From JABDIP01 sp965212545 (GTDB taxonomy: Bacteria; Pseudomonadota; Alphaproteobacteria; DSM-16000; Inquilinaceae), in the NCBI GenBank assembly GCA_965212545.1, contig CBDBVB010000006.1:137744-201743 (forward strand): a stretch of DNA of 64,000 nucleotides, given 5' to 3'. The position numbers and the translations under genes were made by a program. A model generated the notes under the pieces. It was not told where the DNA came from and ran no database searches. It saw nothing but the letters and a program-made list of their open reading frames with translations. Positions 16,731 through 26,622 of this stretch are shown one piece after another. Position 1 is the stretch's first letter. The number at the start of each line of letters is the position of its first letter.

Positions 16731-17608
16731 CGCTTCGGCTGCAGGGCGGCAGCCGCAGGATCGTGGTTCTTGAATGCGCGGCGGGCGACGTCGCGCCGCT
16801 GCACCGCATAGCAATAGACGCAGCCATGCGGGCAAGTGTCGTAGGCGCCGATGTCCCGGCTCTCCGCGCAGAGGCACCCCGGACGATTGCCCTTGGTCCG
16901 CGCGCGGATCGGACGCCCGGCGACATCGGACAGGCGCTGGGCGTCGATGCAGCGGCTGGCGGCGGTTCCTTCGACAAGCAGTCCGGGCTGAGTGCACAGG
17001 GTCAGGGCCATGCAGTGGCCGGCGGCGATCGCCGCCAGGTCGCGCAACAGGGTTCGCTTCTCGTCCTCGCCCGGATCCCGCCAGGCGAAGTCATGCCGGT
17101 CGGCCGCATTCGCCAGATTACGTTCGGTCTTGCGATAGATTTGGGCAAAGGAGGTCACGACCTCGTCGCATACCCCCGCCAGACGCCCTGCCAGATGGCC
17201 AAACATCTGCCGATGCCATGCGACCGGCGTCAGGTCGGTGACCAGGATCGGATCGTAACGCCAGACCACCGAACGCGGGCCGTAGGTCTGGGAAAGCCGT
17301 CGGCAATGGTCGACCGCACGCTCGGCATCGGCGACCGCCTGCTCCAGGGCCGATGGATAGCCGGTGATGGTGTAATGGACGATGAATGGTTGACCGGCAT
17401 CGCGCAGCTCGGCCAGCACTGTCAGGAATGGGCGGATATTCCTCGTCCAGAAGACGAAACCGTCCACGGCCGGCCCGGTCAGCGGCACCTCGTAAGCCGG
17501 CCCACCATAGGGGTTCGCCACCCGGCACCACCCGTCTGTCAGACGATTTCGGAACCAGTCGCGATAGAAGGCCGGAATGTCGGTCCGGTAGCTGGCGGAG
17601 ACAATCAT
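16727..17608 (-). CDS. DUF1848 family protein with CxxxCxxC iron-sulfur motif
   Basis: A 293-residue protein of the DUF1848 family (PF08902). The N-terminus IVSASYRTDIPAFYRDWF and FVFWTRNIRPF are family hallmarks, as is VVWRYDPILVTD. Near the C-terminus CPHGCVYCYAV gives a CxxxCxxC pattern like the radical-SAM cluster site, preceded by further Cys in GCLCAESRDIG. Because the motif is C-terminal, contrary to ordinary radical SAM enzymes, the chemistry is unclear; no function has been established to my knowledge. It is divergent from the rhomboid gene. Confidence 0.85.
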   Translation of the reverse strand: MIVSASYRTDIPAFYRDWFRNRLTDGWCRVANPYGGPAYEVPLTGPAVDGFVFWTRNIRPFLTVLAELRDAGQPFIVHYTITGYPSALEQAVADAERAVDHCRRLSQTYGPRSVVWRYDPILVTDLTPVAWHRQMFGHLAGRLAGVCDEVVTSFAQIYRKTERNLANAADRHDFAWRDPGEDEKRTLLRDLAAIAAGHCMALTLCTQPGLLVEGTAASRCIDAQRLSDVAGRPIRARTKGNRPGCLCAESRDIGAYDTCPHGCVYCYAVQRRDVARRAFKNHDPAAAALQPKR

Positions 17609-17733
17609 CGGGTCCTCGGTAGAAGATTCCGCGGATCATACAGACTACCAATTCCCATTGGCGCGTGCGCTGCCGGCTAGGTGAGTCCGCGTCAAGGATT
17701 TGCAAATGAGCCTGCATCCACAATATCGGAGTG

Positions 17734-18444
17734 ATGCCTAACGCGCCCCCGCCGCCTTCGACCGGCGACAAGAACCTGACCGACTCCGGCGTCAAGCCGC
17801 CGAATCCGCCGGCTTTCAATGTGCCGCCGGTGACGCTGACGGCAGCCGGAGTCCTGATTGCGGCGTTCGCCATCCTGACATTGATGCCGGTTGCGTGGAC
17901 GGTCGGCATCATCGAAGTATTCGCATTCAGGCCGATCGTTGTCGCCGCGGCGTTGCGTGATCCTCTTCAGATCCAATCGGCGGTCGCGGCACTGACTTTG
18001 GTGACATATGCGTTGATCCACATCGACGGCATTCACGTCGCGCTGAATGTCGGTTTCCTGCTGGCGTTTGGCGGCGGGTGCGAGCGCCTGTTCGGGCGTC
18101 GGCGCTTTCTCACGATCCTCATCCTGACTGCGATCGCCGGCGCCGGCGCCAAGCTTGCCGTGGACTGGAACGCGCCGATCGTGATGTATGGAGCCTCCGG
18201 CGCAGTATTTGGCTGCATGGGGGCGTTCGTCCGGCTGATGATCGGCGGGCCGCCGAAATTGCGCCGAATGGGTCTGATATTGCTGCTCTCGCTGGTGGTC
18301 ACGAACGGTATCGTGACATTTGTCGGTCCACAGATTCTCGGCGTCGAAGCAGGCATCGCATGGGATGCCCATGTCGGCGGCTTCGTGGCGGGCGTGCTGC
18401 TGGGCTGGCGGCCGCGGCCGCGAGTCGCACCGGCCGCGGTCTGA
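17734..18444 (+). CDS. rhomboid family intramembrane serine protease
   Basis: A 236-residue membrane protein with about six transmembrane helices. The catalytic serine is in GASGAVFGCMGAF (about residue 155) in a membrane helix, and the catalytic His is in AHVGGFVAGVLLGW near the C-terminus. HVALNVGFLLAFG carries the conserved His and Asn of the second helix. The first about 30 residues are Pro-rich and cytoplasmic. ATG 17734 directly follows an alternative GTG at 17731, with CGGAG next to them. Rhomboids cut membrane proteins within the bilayer; no substrate can be proposed here. Confidence 0.88.
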   Translation: MPNAPPPPSTGDKNLTDSGVKPPNPPAFNVPPVTLTAAGVLIAAFAILTLMPVAWTVGIIEVFAFRPIVVAAALRDPLQIQSAVAALTLVTYALIHIDGIHVALNVGFLLAFGGGCERLFGRRRFLTILILTAIAGAGAKLAVDWNAPIVMYGASGAVFGCMGAFVRLMIGGPPKLRRMGLILLLSLVVTNGIVTFVGPQILGVEAGIAWDAHVGGFVAGVLLGWRPRPRVAPAAV

Positions 18445-18523
18445 AAGCCTTTGTTCACCGCGCCCCGTTACAATTGTCTTACAAATATCCCCAACGATTG
18501 TGAGGAAAGGGCCGCGCGCCCGG

Positions 18524-18551
18524 TTGCAGGCCAGTCGCGCCACCCCTATAT
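18524..18551 (+). promoter_or_regulatory. candidate sigma32 (RpoH) promoter of dnaK
   Basis: TTGCAG at 18524-18529, 13 bases, then CCCCTATAT at 18543-18551, a good match to the RpoH -10 type. It would start a transcript about 120 bases before the dnaK ATG. That leader contains GGGGACCCC and other GC-rich pairs near 18617-18650. Confidence 0.5.
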
Positions 18552-18679
18552 CTCCCGTTAATCCTGCATCGCGTGGCCGACGGGCTGCGGCGCTGCATGA
18601 ATCATGGTTAATTGTCAGGGGACCCCAGGGTGCCGCCCTTTGGGCCTTCGGGGATCTGCCAGGAAGAAACGAGGAATTC

Positions 18680-20611
<1,932 letters not shown>

Positions 20612-20642
20612 CGCCCGGCGACCATCCCGGAATGCGTATTTC

Positions 20643-20677
20643 GCCCCGGTCATTGCCGTCCCAGGCATGGCCGGGGC
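20643..20677 (+). other. intercistronic hairpin between dnaK and dnaJ
   Basis: GCCCCGGTCATTGCC (20643-20657) can pair with GGCATGGCCGGGGC (20664-20677), leaving a short loop and one bulge. It lies 31 bases after the dnaK stop and may reduce read-through into dnaJ or protect dnaK mRNA. No T run follows. Confidence 0.45.
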
Positions 20678-20744
20678 CCCTTGTAACTGATATCCCGGCG
20701 GGGCGCCGCCGACCAGGAGCGGGTTCAGGATCCCGCAAGGTCAG

Positions 20745-21878
20745 ATGGACGGCATGAGCAAGCAGGATTACTACGAGCTCTTGGGCGTCTCGCGCGATGT
20801 CGGCCAGTCCGAGCTCAAGAAGGCCTATCGCGCACAGGCGATGAAGTATCACCCGGACCGTAATTCAGGGGATCCGGAAGCCGAGCACAAATTCAAGGAA
20901 GTCAGCGAGGCCTATGAAGTCCTGAAGGACGACCAGAAGCGGGCCGCCTATGACCGCTATGGCCACGCCGCCTTCGAGAACGGCGCGGGCGGCCGGGCCG
21001 GTGGCTTCGATTTCGGCTTCAGCGGCGGGTTCGCGGATATCTTCGAGGAGATGTTCGGCGATGTCATGGGCGGTCGCCGAACCCGGGCCGGCCGCGGCAA
21101 CGACATGCGGTTCAATCTGGAAATCGCCCTGGAAGAGGCGTTCTCAGGCAAGCAGGCCACGATCCGGGTACCGGGATCGGTCGTCTGCGAGCCGTGCAAG
21201 GGATCGGGCGCCACCGGCGGCACCGAGCCGGTCAGTTGCCGCACCTGTGGCGGCATCGGCAAGGTGCGCACCCAGCAGGGTTTCTTCACCATCGAGCGCA
21301 CCTGCCCAAGCTGTTCGGGCGTCGGTCGCGTGATCACCGACCCATGCCGCAATTGCTCCGGATCGGGCCGGGTGCGCAAGGACCGCTCGCTGCAGGTCAA
21401 CATCCCGGCCGGTGTCGAGGACGGCACCCGGATCCGGCTGGCGGGCGAGGGCGAGGCCGGCCTGCACGGCGCGGAGGCGGGCGATCTGTACATCTTTCTG
21501 TCGGTACGTCCGCATCAGCTTTTTCAGCGCGACGGCGCCGACATCTATTGCCGCGTGCCGATCCCGATGGTCACCGCGGCCCTTGGCGGACCGGTCGAGG
21601 TGCCGGTAGTCGACGGCGGCCGGGCCGAGGTCACAATCCCGGCTGGAGCCCAGGCCGGCGCCCAGTTCCGCCTGCGCGGCAAGGGCATGACGGTCCTGCA
21701 TTCCAAGTCGCGCGGCGACATGTATGTCCAGGTCCAGGTAGAAACCCCGGTCAGCCTGAACAAGCGCCAGCGCGAACTGCTGGAGGAATTCCAGGACGAG
21801 GGCGGCGAGAAGACCCACCCGGAAAGCCATGGCTTCTTCGCCAAGGCGAAGGAATTCTTCGAGAATCTGAAGGACTGA
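20745..21878 (+). CDS. dnaJ: molecular chaperone DnaJ
   Basis: A type I Hsp40 of 377 residues that stimulates DnaK ATP hydrolysis and delivers clients. The J domain (about 5-70) has YHPDRN with the HPD motif, followed by a Gly/Phe-rich region (GGFDFGFSGGFADIFEEMFG). The zinc region has all four CxxCxGxG units: CEPCKGSG, CRTCGGIG, CPSCSGVG and CRNCSGSG. Two C-terminal beta domains follow. ATG 20745 has AAGG four bases before it; ATG 20754 (MSKQDYYELLG) is the more family-typical start and cannot be excluded. It ends 7 bases from the convergent znuC stop. Confidence 0.96.
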   Translation: MDGMSKQDYYELLGVSRDVGQSELKKAYRAQAMKYHPDRNSGDPEAEHKFKEVSEAYEVLKDDQKRAAYDRYGHAAFENGAGGRAGGFDFGFSGGFADIFEEMFGDVMGGRRTRAGRGNDMRFNLEIALEEAFSGKQATIRVPGSVVCEPCKGSGATGGTEPVSCRTCGGIGKVRTQQGFFTIERTCPSCSGVGRVITDPCRNCSGSGRVRKDRSLQVNIPAGVEDGTRIRLAGEGEAGLHGAEAGDLYIFLSVRPHQLFQRDGADIYCRVPIPMVTAALGGPVEVPVVDGGRAEVTIPAGAQAGAQFRLRGKGMTVLHSKSRGDMYVQVQVETPVSLNKRQRELLEEFQDEGGEKTHPESHGFFAKAKEFFENLKD

Positions 21879-21885
21879 ACCGGCG

Positions 21886-22683
21886 CTAGTCGGTGTCCGG
21901 CCGATCCGGCGCGACCACCTCGCCGTGCAGATCGTGACTGTGGTCGTGGTGGTGCTGATAGACTGCCAGGGCGTCTTCCGCCGTAGAGCCGAACAGGGAC
22001 AGGTATTCTGGATGGCGCGACACCGCCTCCGGATGGCCTTCGCAGCAGACATGGGTGTTCAGGCACACGACGCGGTCGGTTTCGGCCATGACCAGATGCA
22101 GGTCGTGGCTGATCAGCAGGACCCCGCAGCCGCGGCCGCGGCGCAGCCGGTCGATCAGGCGGAACATAGCCGCCTGGCCGCCGACATCGATCCCCTGATT
22201 GGGTTCGTCCAGCACCAGCAGATCGGGTTCGCGCATCAAGGCCCGCGCGATCAGGACCCGCTGGGTCTCCCCGCCGGACAGGTCCTGCACCGGCTGGTCG
22301 ATCACCTCGGGCACGCCGACCTCGCCGAGCAGCCGCGCCAAGGTGGCATCGTCGGCGCGGCCCCATAACCGAAGGAACCGGCGGACCGTCATCGGCAAGG
22401 TCGCGTCGATCGACAATTTCTGCGGCAAATAGCCCACGGTGATGTCGGACCGCCGCTCCACCCGCCCGCTTGACGGCTTGACCAGCCCCAGCAACGCCCG
22501 CACCAGAGTGCTCTTGCCGGCGCCGTTCGGCCCGATCAGGGTCACCACCTCGCCCGGCCGGACCTCCAGATCGATCGCCGACAGCACGGTCCGGCCGCCG
22601 AATCGCACGGACAGGCCGTACGCCGCCACCAGCGGCGGTGCATCGGCACGGGTATCCAGAGCTGAAGTGTTCATGACATCCAT
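21886..22683 (-). CDS. znuC: zinc/metal ABC transporter ATP-binding protein, ZnuC-like
   Basis: A 265-residue ATPase of the metal-uptake ABC group. Walker A GPNGAGKST, signature LSGGETQRV, Walker B LLVLDEPNQGID and the H-loop ISHDLHLV are complete. QKLSIDATLPMTVRRFL is characteristic of ZnuC, and the C-terminus is rich in histidine (HHHDHSHDLHGE), as expected for a zinc handler. The substrate-binding and permease genes (znuA, znuB) and Zur are not adjacent. Start is ATG 22683 or 22674. It is divergent from dapB across a 400-bp gap holding a large inverted-repeat element. Confidence 0.88.
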   Translation of the reverse strand: MDVMNTSALDTRADAPPLVAAYGLSVRFGGRTVLSAIDLEVRPGEVVTLIGPNGAGKSTLVRALLGLVKPSSGRVERRSDITVGYLPQKLSIDATLPMTVRRFLRLWGRADDATLARLLGEVGVPEVIDQPVQDLSGGETQRVLIARALMREPDLLVLDEPNQGIDVGGQAAMFRLIDRLRRGRGCGVLLISHDLHLVMAETDRVVCLNTHVCCEGHPEAVSRHPEYLSLFGSTAEDALAVYQHHHDHSHDLHGEVVAPDRPDTD

Positions 22684-22794
22684 TATCGAACTGCGGTCGA
22701 GACCATGGCCGAGGGCCCGCGTCCGGGCAACCGTAAGTTGGCCGCAGCGGCTGCCGGTTGCCTCGTTTGCAGCCGCCTTCTGTGCTCAAACCAT

Positions 22795-23041
22795 GGAGCG
22801 TTGATAACGACGCATTTGATGGCGCGCAACGGCCCGCCGGATAGGCGCGGGTCGCGGCGCGATGCAGCGCATCGGGCAAGGCCCGCAACGCGCCCGGCGG
22901 GCCGCTGCGCGCCACCTCAGGCCGTTTTCCCTATTCCGCCCGCTGCGTTGCGCTCCGCTTGCGGTGCGCAGCACCGCCGCGCGGACCGCGCCTGACGGGC
23001 GGAATAGGGAAAACGGTCAAATGGGTCGTTATCAACGCTCC
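22795..23041. repeat. 247-bp symmetric inverted-repeat element able to form a three-way junction
   Basis: Outer arms 22795-22819 and 23017-23041 are inverted repeats matching at 24 of 25 positions. Inside are two hairpins of 95 nt each. The first is 22820-22914, whose 21-nt ends match at 20 of 21 and whose tip is CGATGC-AGC-GCATCG (22860-22874). The second is 22922-23016, whose 21-nt ends match perfectly and whose tip is GCGGTGC-GCA-GCACCGC (22961-22977). Each tip is exactly central in its hairpin, and the 7-base CCTCAGG between them is at the centre of the whole element. It fills most of the 404-bp gap between divergent znuC and dapB. No protein is encoded. It could be a non-autonomous mobile element, an intergenic mosaic repeat or a structured regulator. 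Confidence 0.85.
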
Positions 23042-23087
23042 TTGGTATTGTATCCTCGGCCAAGTGGGCGAGGCTCGGAGAGGATTG

Positions 23088-23888
23088 ATGAGGATCGGCA
23101 TTGTTGGCGCGGATGGGCGCATGGGGCGGATGCTGCTGCGAGAGGTGATCGGTTCGGATTCCTGCGAGTTGATCGGCGCGATATCCCAGCATGACAGCTC
23201 GTCGGAGCACGTCGATGCCGGCATGCTGGCCGGGCTGGATCCATGCGGCGTGCGCATCGGCGAGGATCCGGTGCCCTTGTTCGCCGATGCGGATGCGGTC
23301 ATCGACTTCACCGTCCCCGAGGCGACGGTGGCCTATTCCGCCCTGGCGGCCCAAGGCAAGACCGTGCACGTGATCGGCACAACCGGGCTGAGCGCCGAAC
23401 AGGAAGAGGCGCTGCATCGCGCCGCCCGCCATACCCAGCTGGTCTACGCACCGAATATGAGCATGGCGGTCAACCTGCTTTTCGCCGTGACGCGGCAGGT
23501 CGCTGGCATCCTGGGCGATGAATTCGACATCGAGATCGTCGAGATGCATCACCGCCACAAGGTCGACGCGCCGTCCGGCACCGCGCTTGGCCTCGGGCGG
23601 GCCGCCGCCGAAGGGCGCGGCGTCGACCTGGACGAGCGGGCGGCCCGCGGTCGCGACGGCCATACCGGCGAGCGTCGCCCCGGCGATATCGGCTTTGCCG
23701 CGCTGCGCGGCGGTGAGGTGGTGGGCGATCACAGCGTCGTCTTCGCCGGCCCCGGAGAGCGACTGGAGCTGACCCATAAGGCGGCCGGCCGCGAGATCTA
23801 TGCCCGCGGCGCACTCAGGGCCGCGCTCTGGGCCCATGGCAAGCCGCCGGGCCTTTACGGTATGGCTGACGTGCTGGGATTGTCCTAG
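23088..23888 (+). CDS. dapB: 4-hydroxy-tetrahydrodipicolinate reductase
   Basis: A 266-residue enzyme of lysine and diaminopimelate synthesis. ATG 23088 follows GGAGAGGA. MRIGIVGADGRMGRML is the NAD(P)H-binding start; VIDFTVPEA, GTTGLSAEQ, YAPNMSMAVNLLF, EMHHRHKVDAPSGTAL with catalytic His and Lys, and FAALRGGEVVGDHSV complete the family signature. The product feeds peptidoglycan and lysine. The remainder of the pathway is not in the window. Its upstream region is occupied by the 247-bp inverted-repeat element, so its promoter must lie in or next to that element. Confidence 0.96.
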   Translation: MRIGIVGADGRMGRMLLREVIGSDSCELIGAISQHDSSSEHVDAGMLAGLDPCGVRIGEDPVPLFADADAVIDFTVPEATVAYSALAAQGKTVHVIGTTGLSAEQEEALHRAARHTQLVYAPNMSMAVNLLFAVTRQVAGILGDEFDIEIVEMHHRHKVDAPSGTALGLGRAAAEGRGVDLDERAARGRDGHTGERRPGDIGFAALRGGEVVGDHSVVFAGPGERLELTHKAAGREIYARGALRAALWAHGKPPGLYGMADVLGLS

Positions 23889-23953
23889 ATCGGGGTGATT
23901 CGAAGTCGTCTCGACTTCGAATCTGAATCCCGGTCTTTTTCAGGGTTCTAGAG
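23889..23953. repeat. 65-nt dispersed hairpin repeat, copy 1
   Basis: It begins immediately after the dapB stop. GATTCGAAGTCG (23897-23908) pairs perfectly with 23912-23923 across a TCT loop, and GTCTTTTT follows at 23933-23940, so it can act as a terminator. Copy 2 at 33016-33080 matches over all 65 positions without gaps at about 85 percent (10 mismatches). Both copies start directly after a stop codon. Confidence 0.8.
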
Positions 23954-23958
23954 AACGA

Positions 23959-24852
23959 TCAGGCGCTGATCGCCTCCCGCTGGCCGGCTTCCCAGGCCAG
24001 CAGCGCCCGCTTGCGAGTTTCGCCCCAGCGGTAATTGTGGATCGCGCCGGATTTCAGGATCACACGGTGGCATGGGATGATCACCGCGACCGGGTTATGC
24101 CCGACCGCGCTGCCGACCGCCCGAACCGCCGCCGGGCTGCCGATCGCCTCGGCGACCTGCTGGTAGCTGGCGACCCGGCCCGGCGGAATGCGTAGCAACG
24201 CCTGCCAGACCTTGACCTGGAAATTGGTGCCGCGCAGCAGTAGAGGCGGCATGCGGCCGTGCGATCCGGCGCCGCCGAACACCTGGTCGGCGATCTCGGC
24301 CACGGCGGCATCGTCCCGCACCAGGGTGGCGGCGGCCCATTCCGCCGAAAGCTCCGCGGCCGGGTCGGCCGTCGCGTCGGCGAAACCCAGCCAACAGATG
24401 CCCCGTTCGGTCAGCCCGATTACCACTCGCCCAAAGGGACTGTCATGCACCCCGTAGCGGATGACGAGATCCTGACCACGGGCCTTGTATTCGCCGGGCG
24501 TCATCGCCTCGCAGGCGACGAACAGATCGTGCAGCCGCCCCGGACCGGACAGTCCGACATCCAGCGCCGTGCCCAACACGCTTTCATCGCCAGCGAGCAG
24601 GGATTTGGCGTGCTCTACAGTCAGGTACTGGGCGAATCGCTTGGGGCTGATGCCGGCCCACCGCTTGAAGATGCGCTGGAAATGGTGCGGATGCAGCCCG
24701 GCGATCGCCGCCACCTCCTCGAGGCTCGGTTGCTCGTCGTAGTGCTCGACAAGATAGCGGATCGCCGCCGCCACCATCGGATAGTGGGGCTGGTCGTTGT
24801 CCGCCGGGGCGGGGTCAGGGTCGAATTCGTCGGTCTTCATGGCGTATGTCAT
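23959..24852 (-). CDS. AraC-HTH and methylated-DNA-[protein]-cysteine methyltransferase fusion
   Basis: A 297-residue Ada-like protein without the N-terminal zinc/phosphotriester domain. Residues 20-115 are an AraC-type helix-turn-helix (SLEEVAAIAGLHPHHFQRIFKRW, ISPKRFAQYLTVEHAK). The rest is an O6-alkylguanine transferase with FQVKVWQALLRIPPGRVASYQQVAEAIG, RAVGSAVGHNP and active-site Cys in IIPCHRVI. It removes alkyl groups from guanine onto its own Cys. Without the methyl-sensing Cys domain, whether it also activates transcription is uncertain. ATG 24852 has GGAG upstream. Confidence 0.9.
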   Translation of the reverse strand: MTYAMKTDEFDPDPAPADNDQPHYPMVAAAIRYLVEHYDEQPSLEEVAAIAGLHPHHFQRIFKRWAGISPKRFAQYLTVEHAKSLLAGDESVLGTALDVGLSGPGRLHDLFVACEAMTPGEYKARGQDLVIRYGVHDSPFGRVVIGLTERGICWLGFADATADPAAELSAEWAAATLVRDDAAVAEIADQVFGGAGSHGRMPPLLLRGTNFQVKVWQALLRIPPGRVASYQQVAEAIGSPAAVRAVGSAVGHNPVAVIIPCHRVILKSGAIHNYRWGETRKRALLAWEAGQREAISA

Positions 24853-24931
24853 TGTCCGGCACTCCGTGCGTGGGATGCCAGTGTTTATCGTTCCCCGGCC
24901 ATTGCGGCCAACCCGGTTCTTGCGGCCGTGT

Positions 24932-25456
24932 TCAGGCCGGCAGCGGGTCGGGCCGCCGGGCGCGGGCCAGCGCGTCGCGCAGGGCTTTGGCAAAATCAAG
25001 CCGCTCGTCCGGCGACAGGAAACTCCCGACAACCAGCGATCGGCCATGGCTGGACAGGGTCACCTGGCTGTGATGCTCAGGCGGGTCGTCGATGGCGACA
25101 TTCAACCAGGAAGGCTGAAAGGACCAGGTGTCGCGGGTCCCCGCCGGGCAGACGCGCTCGACGGTCAGCCGGTCGCCGGTCAGCCGCACCTTCTCGTACC
25201 GTCGGGCGCTGAGATAGTTGGCCCGGAAGGCCCAGTAGAGAATGACCACATCCAGCCCGAACAGGCCAAAGACCGGCCAGGCGCCGATAAGGTAGAACGC
25301 GCCGCCGACGGTCAGGCAGACGAACGCCACGGCCACCATCAGGACGGTGAATCCGCGGCGGCCGAGGCTGCGATGCGGATGCAGGATCGCGTCGAACAAC
25401 ACCGGCGCGGCGTGTTCGTTCCTTTCGCGCAATTCCGCTGCGTCGCGGGTCGTCAT
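24932..25456 (-). CDS. DUF2244 membrane protein
   Basis: A 174-residue inner-membrane protein. FDAILHPHRSLGRRGF precedes two transmembrane helices (about 36-56 and 60-78), matching the DUF2244 family (PF10003) that is widespread in Alphaproteobacteria. The C-terminal cytoplasmic part is beta-rich and ends SFLSPDERLDFAKALRDAL. Function is unknown. It is upstream of the methyltransferase gene on the same strand and divergent from nth, an arrangement common in this class. Confidence 0.85.
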   Translation of the reverse strand: MTTRDAAELRERNEHAAPVLFDAILHPHRSLGRRGFTVLMVAVAFVCLTVGGAFYLIGAWPVFGLFGLDVVILYWAFRANYLSARRYEKVRLTGDRLTVERVCPAGTRDTWSFQPSWLNVAIDDPPEHHSQVTLSSHGRSLVVGSFLSPDERLDFAKALRDALARARRPDPLPA

Positions 25457-25530
25457 GTCCGCCCGGCCCCGGACAGGGTCCCGCGGATACGGCCCTTGCC
25501 AGCCAAACCGGGCCCGCTAAAGTGCCGGCC

Positions 25531-26169
25531 ATGAAAACCGCCGATATCGAGACGCTGTTCAGCAGGCTCGCCGCCGCCAACCCGGAGCCGCAGAGCGAGC
25601 TGTCTTATCACAACCCGTACACCCTGCTGGTCGCCGTGGTGCTGTCGGCCCAGGCAACCGATGTCGGCGTCAACCGGGCGACCAAGGATCTGTTCGCCGA
25701 GGTCGACACTCCGGAGGCCATGCTGCGGCTCGGCGAGGAGGGTCTGAAACGCCATATCAGAACCATAGGGTTGTTCAACAGCAAGGCGAAGAACGTCATC
25801 GCCTTGTCGGAGATCTTGGCCCGCGATCATGGCAGCACCGTGCCGGCCGATCGAGAATCGCTGGTGGCGCTGCCGGGCGTCGGTCGCAAGACCGCCAATG
25901 TGGTCTTGAACGTCGCCTTCGGGCAGCCGACGATCGCGGTCGACACCCACATCTTCAGGGTCGGAAACCGCACCGGCCTGGCCCGCGGCAAGACGCCCGA
26001 CGAGGTCGAAAGGAAGCTGTTGCGCTATGTTCCGGCGCGCTGGAAGCAGCATGCCCATCACTGGCTGATCCTGCATGGGCGCTATGTCTGCAAGGCTCGC
26101 AAGCCGGATTGCCCGGCCTGCCCGATTTCGGAATTGTGCGCCTATGGGGCCAAGACGCCCCCAGCCTGA
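25531..26169 (+). CDS. nth: endonuclease III
   Basis: A 212-residue DNA glycosylase/AP lyase of base excision repair that removes oxidised pyrimidines. The helix-hairpin-helix LPGVGRKTANVVLN contains the catalytic Lys, and VDTHIFRV the catalytic Asp. The C-terminal [4Fe-4S] site is C-x6-C-x2-C-x5-C (CKARKPDCPACPISELC). Start at ATG 25531 gives the usual length; an in-frame GTG at 25522 is possible. Confidence 0.96.
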   Translation: MKTADIETLFSRLAAANPEPQSELSYHNPYTLLVAVVLSAQATDVGVNRATKDLFAEVDTPEAMLRLGEEGLKRHIRTIGLFNSKAKNVIALSEILARDHGSTVPADRESLVALPGVGRKTANVVLNVAFGQPTIAVDTHIFRVGNRTGLARGKTPDEVERKLLRYVPARWKQHAHHWLILHGRYVCKARKPDCPACPISELCAYGAKTPPA

Positions 26170-26198
26170 TCCCTCGCTCCGCCCGGGCGGATGATCCG

Positions 26199-26621
26199 CT
26201 ACAGCTGTGCCGGATCCGCCGGCGCTGTCTCGTTGGCCAATGCCACGCGGTAGCGCTCGACGACGCTGCCCAGGCATAGCGCCGGATCGACCTCGCCGTT
26301 GGTCCGACTGCGGGCCTCGTAATGGGCGGCGCGAAGACCGCCCTCCTGGTCGTATAGATAGAGATCGAAGACGCAGGTCGTGGTGCGGTACTGCCAGACT
26401 TCCGCAGGCGGTTCCCGGCGCTGCAGTTCGGGCACGCCCAACGCCTCGCCGATCTGCTGCGGCGCCAGGCCTATCAGCGTGTTGGGATCGGCTGGCGCGG
26501 CGGGTCCGGCGCCCGCGCCAAACGGGCCACCGGCCATGGTACAGCCGGCTATCAGCAGGCTCGCGACGGCGATCGGCAGAGTTGTGGCGGCGAGGCGGCG
26601 GGGGGACCGGCTTGCCGTCAT
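26199..26621 (-). CDS. small lipoprotein of unknown function
   Basis: A 140-residue lipoprotein with basic N-terminus (TASRSPRRL) and hydrophobic core ending in lipobox IAGC at about residue 27. The mature part has LIGLAPQQIGEALGVPEL followed by WQYRTTTCVFDLYLYDQEGG and a second Cys in DPALCLGS, so a disulfide is possible. The pattern resembles SmpA/BamE-like small outer-membrane lipoproteins (a helix-turn then a beta strand), but I cannot assign it to that family. It begins one base after the bactofilin stop. Confidence 0.7.
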   Translation of the reverse strand: MTASRSPRRLAATTLPIAVASLLIAGCTMAGGPFGAGAGPAAPADPNTLIGLAPQQIGEALGVPELQRREPPAEVWQYRTTTCVFDLYLYDQEGGLRAAHYEARSRTNGEVDPALCLGSVVERYRVALANETAPADPAQL

Positions 26622-26622
26622 A

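Noticed and set aside
16727..17608. Ordinary radical SAM enzyme call for the DUF1848 gene
   Set aside because: The Cys motif is C-terminal and the GGxTP-type SAM motif is missing, so only the family name is used.
22684..23087. Zur operator or a small protein gene in the znuC-dapB gap
   Set aside because: No AT-rich Zur-type palindrome is visible, and the frames in the gap are products of the inverted repeats.
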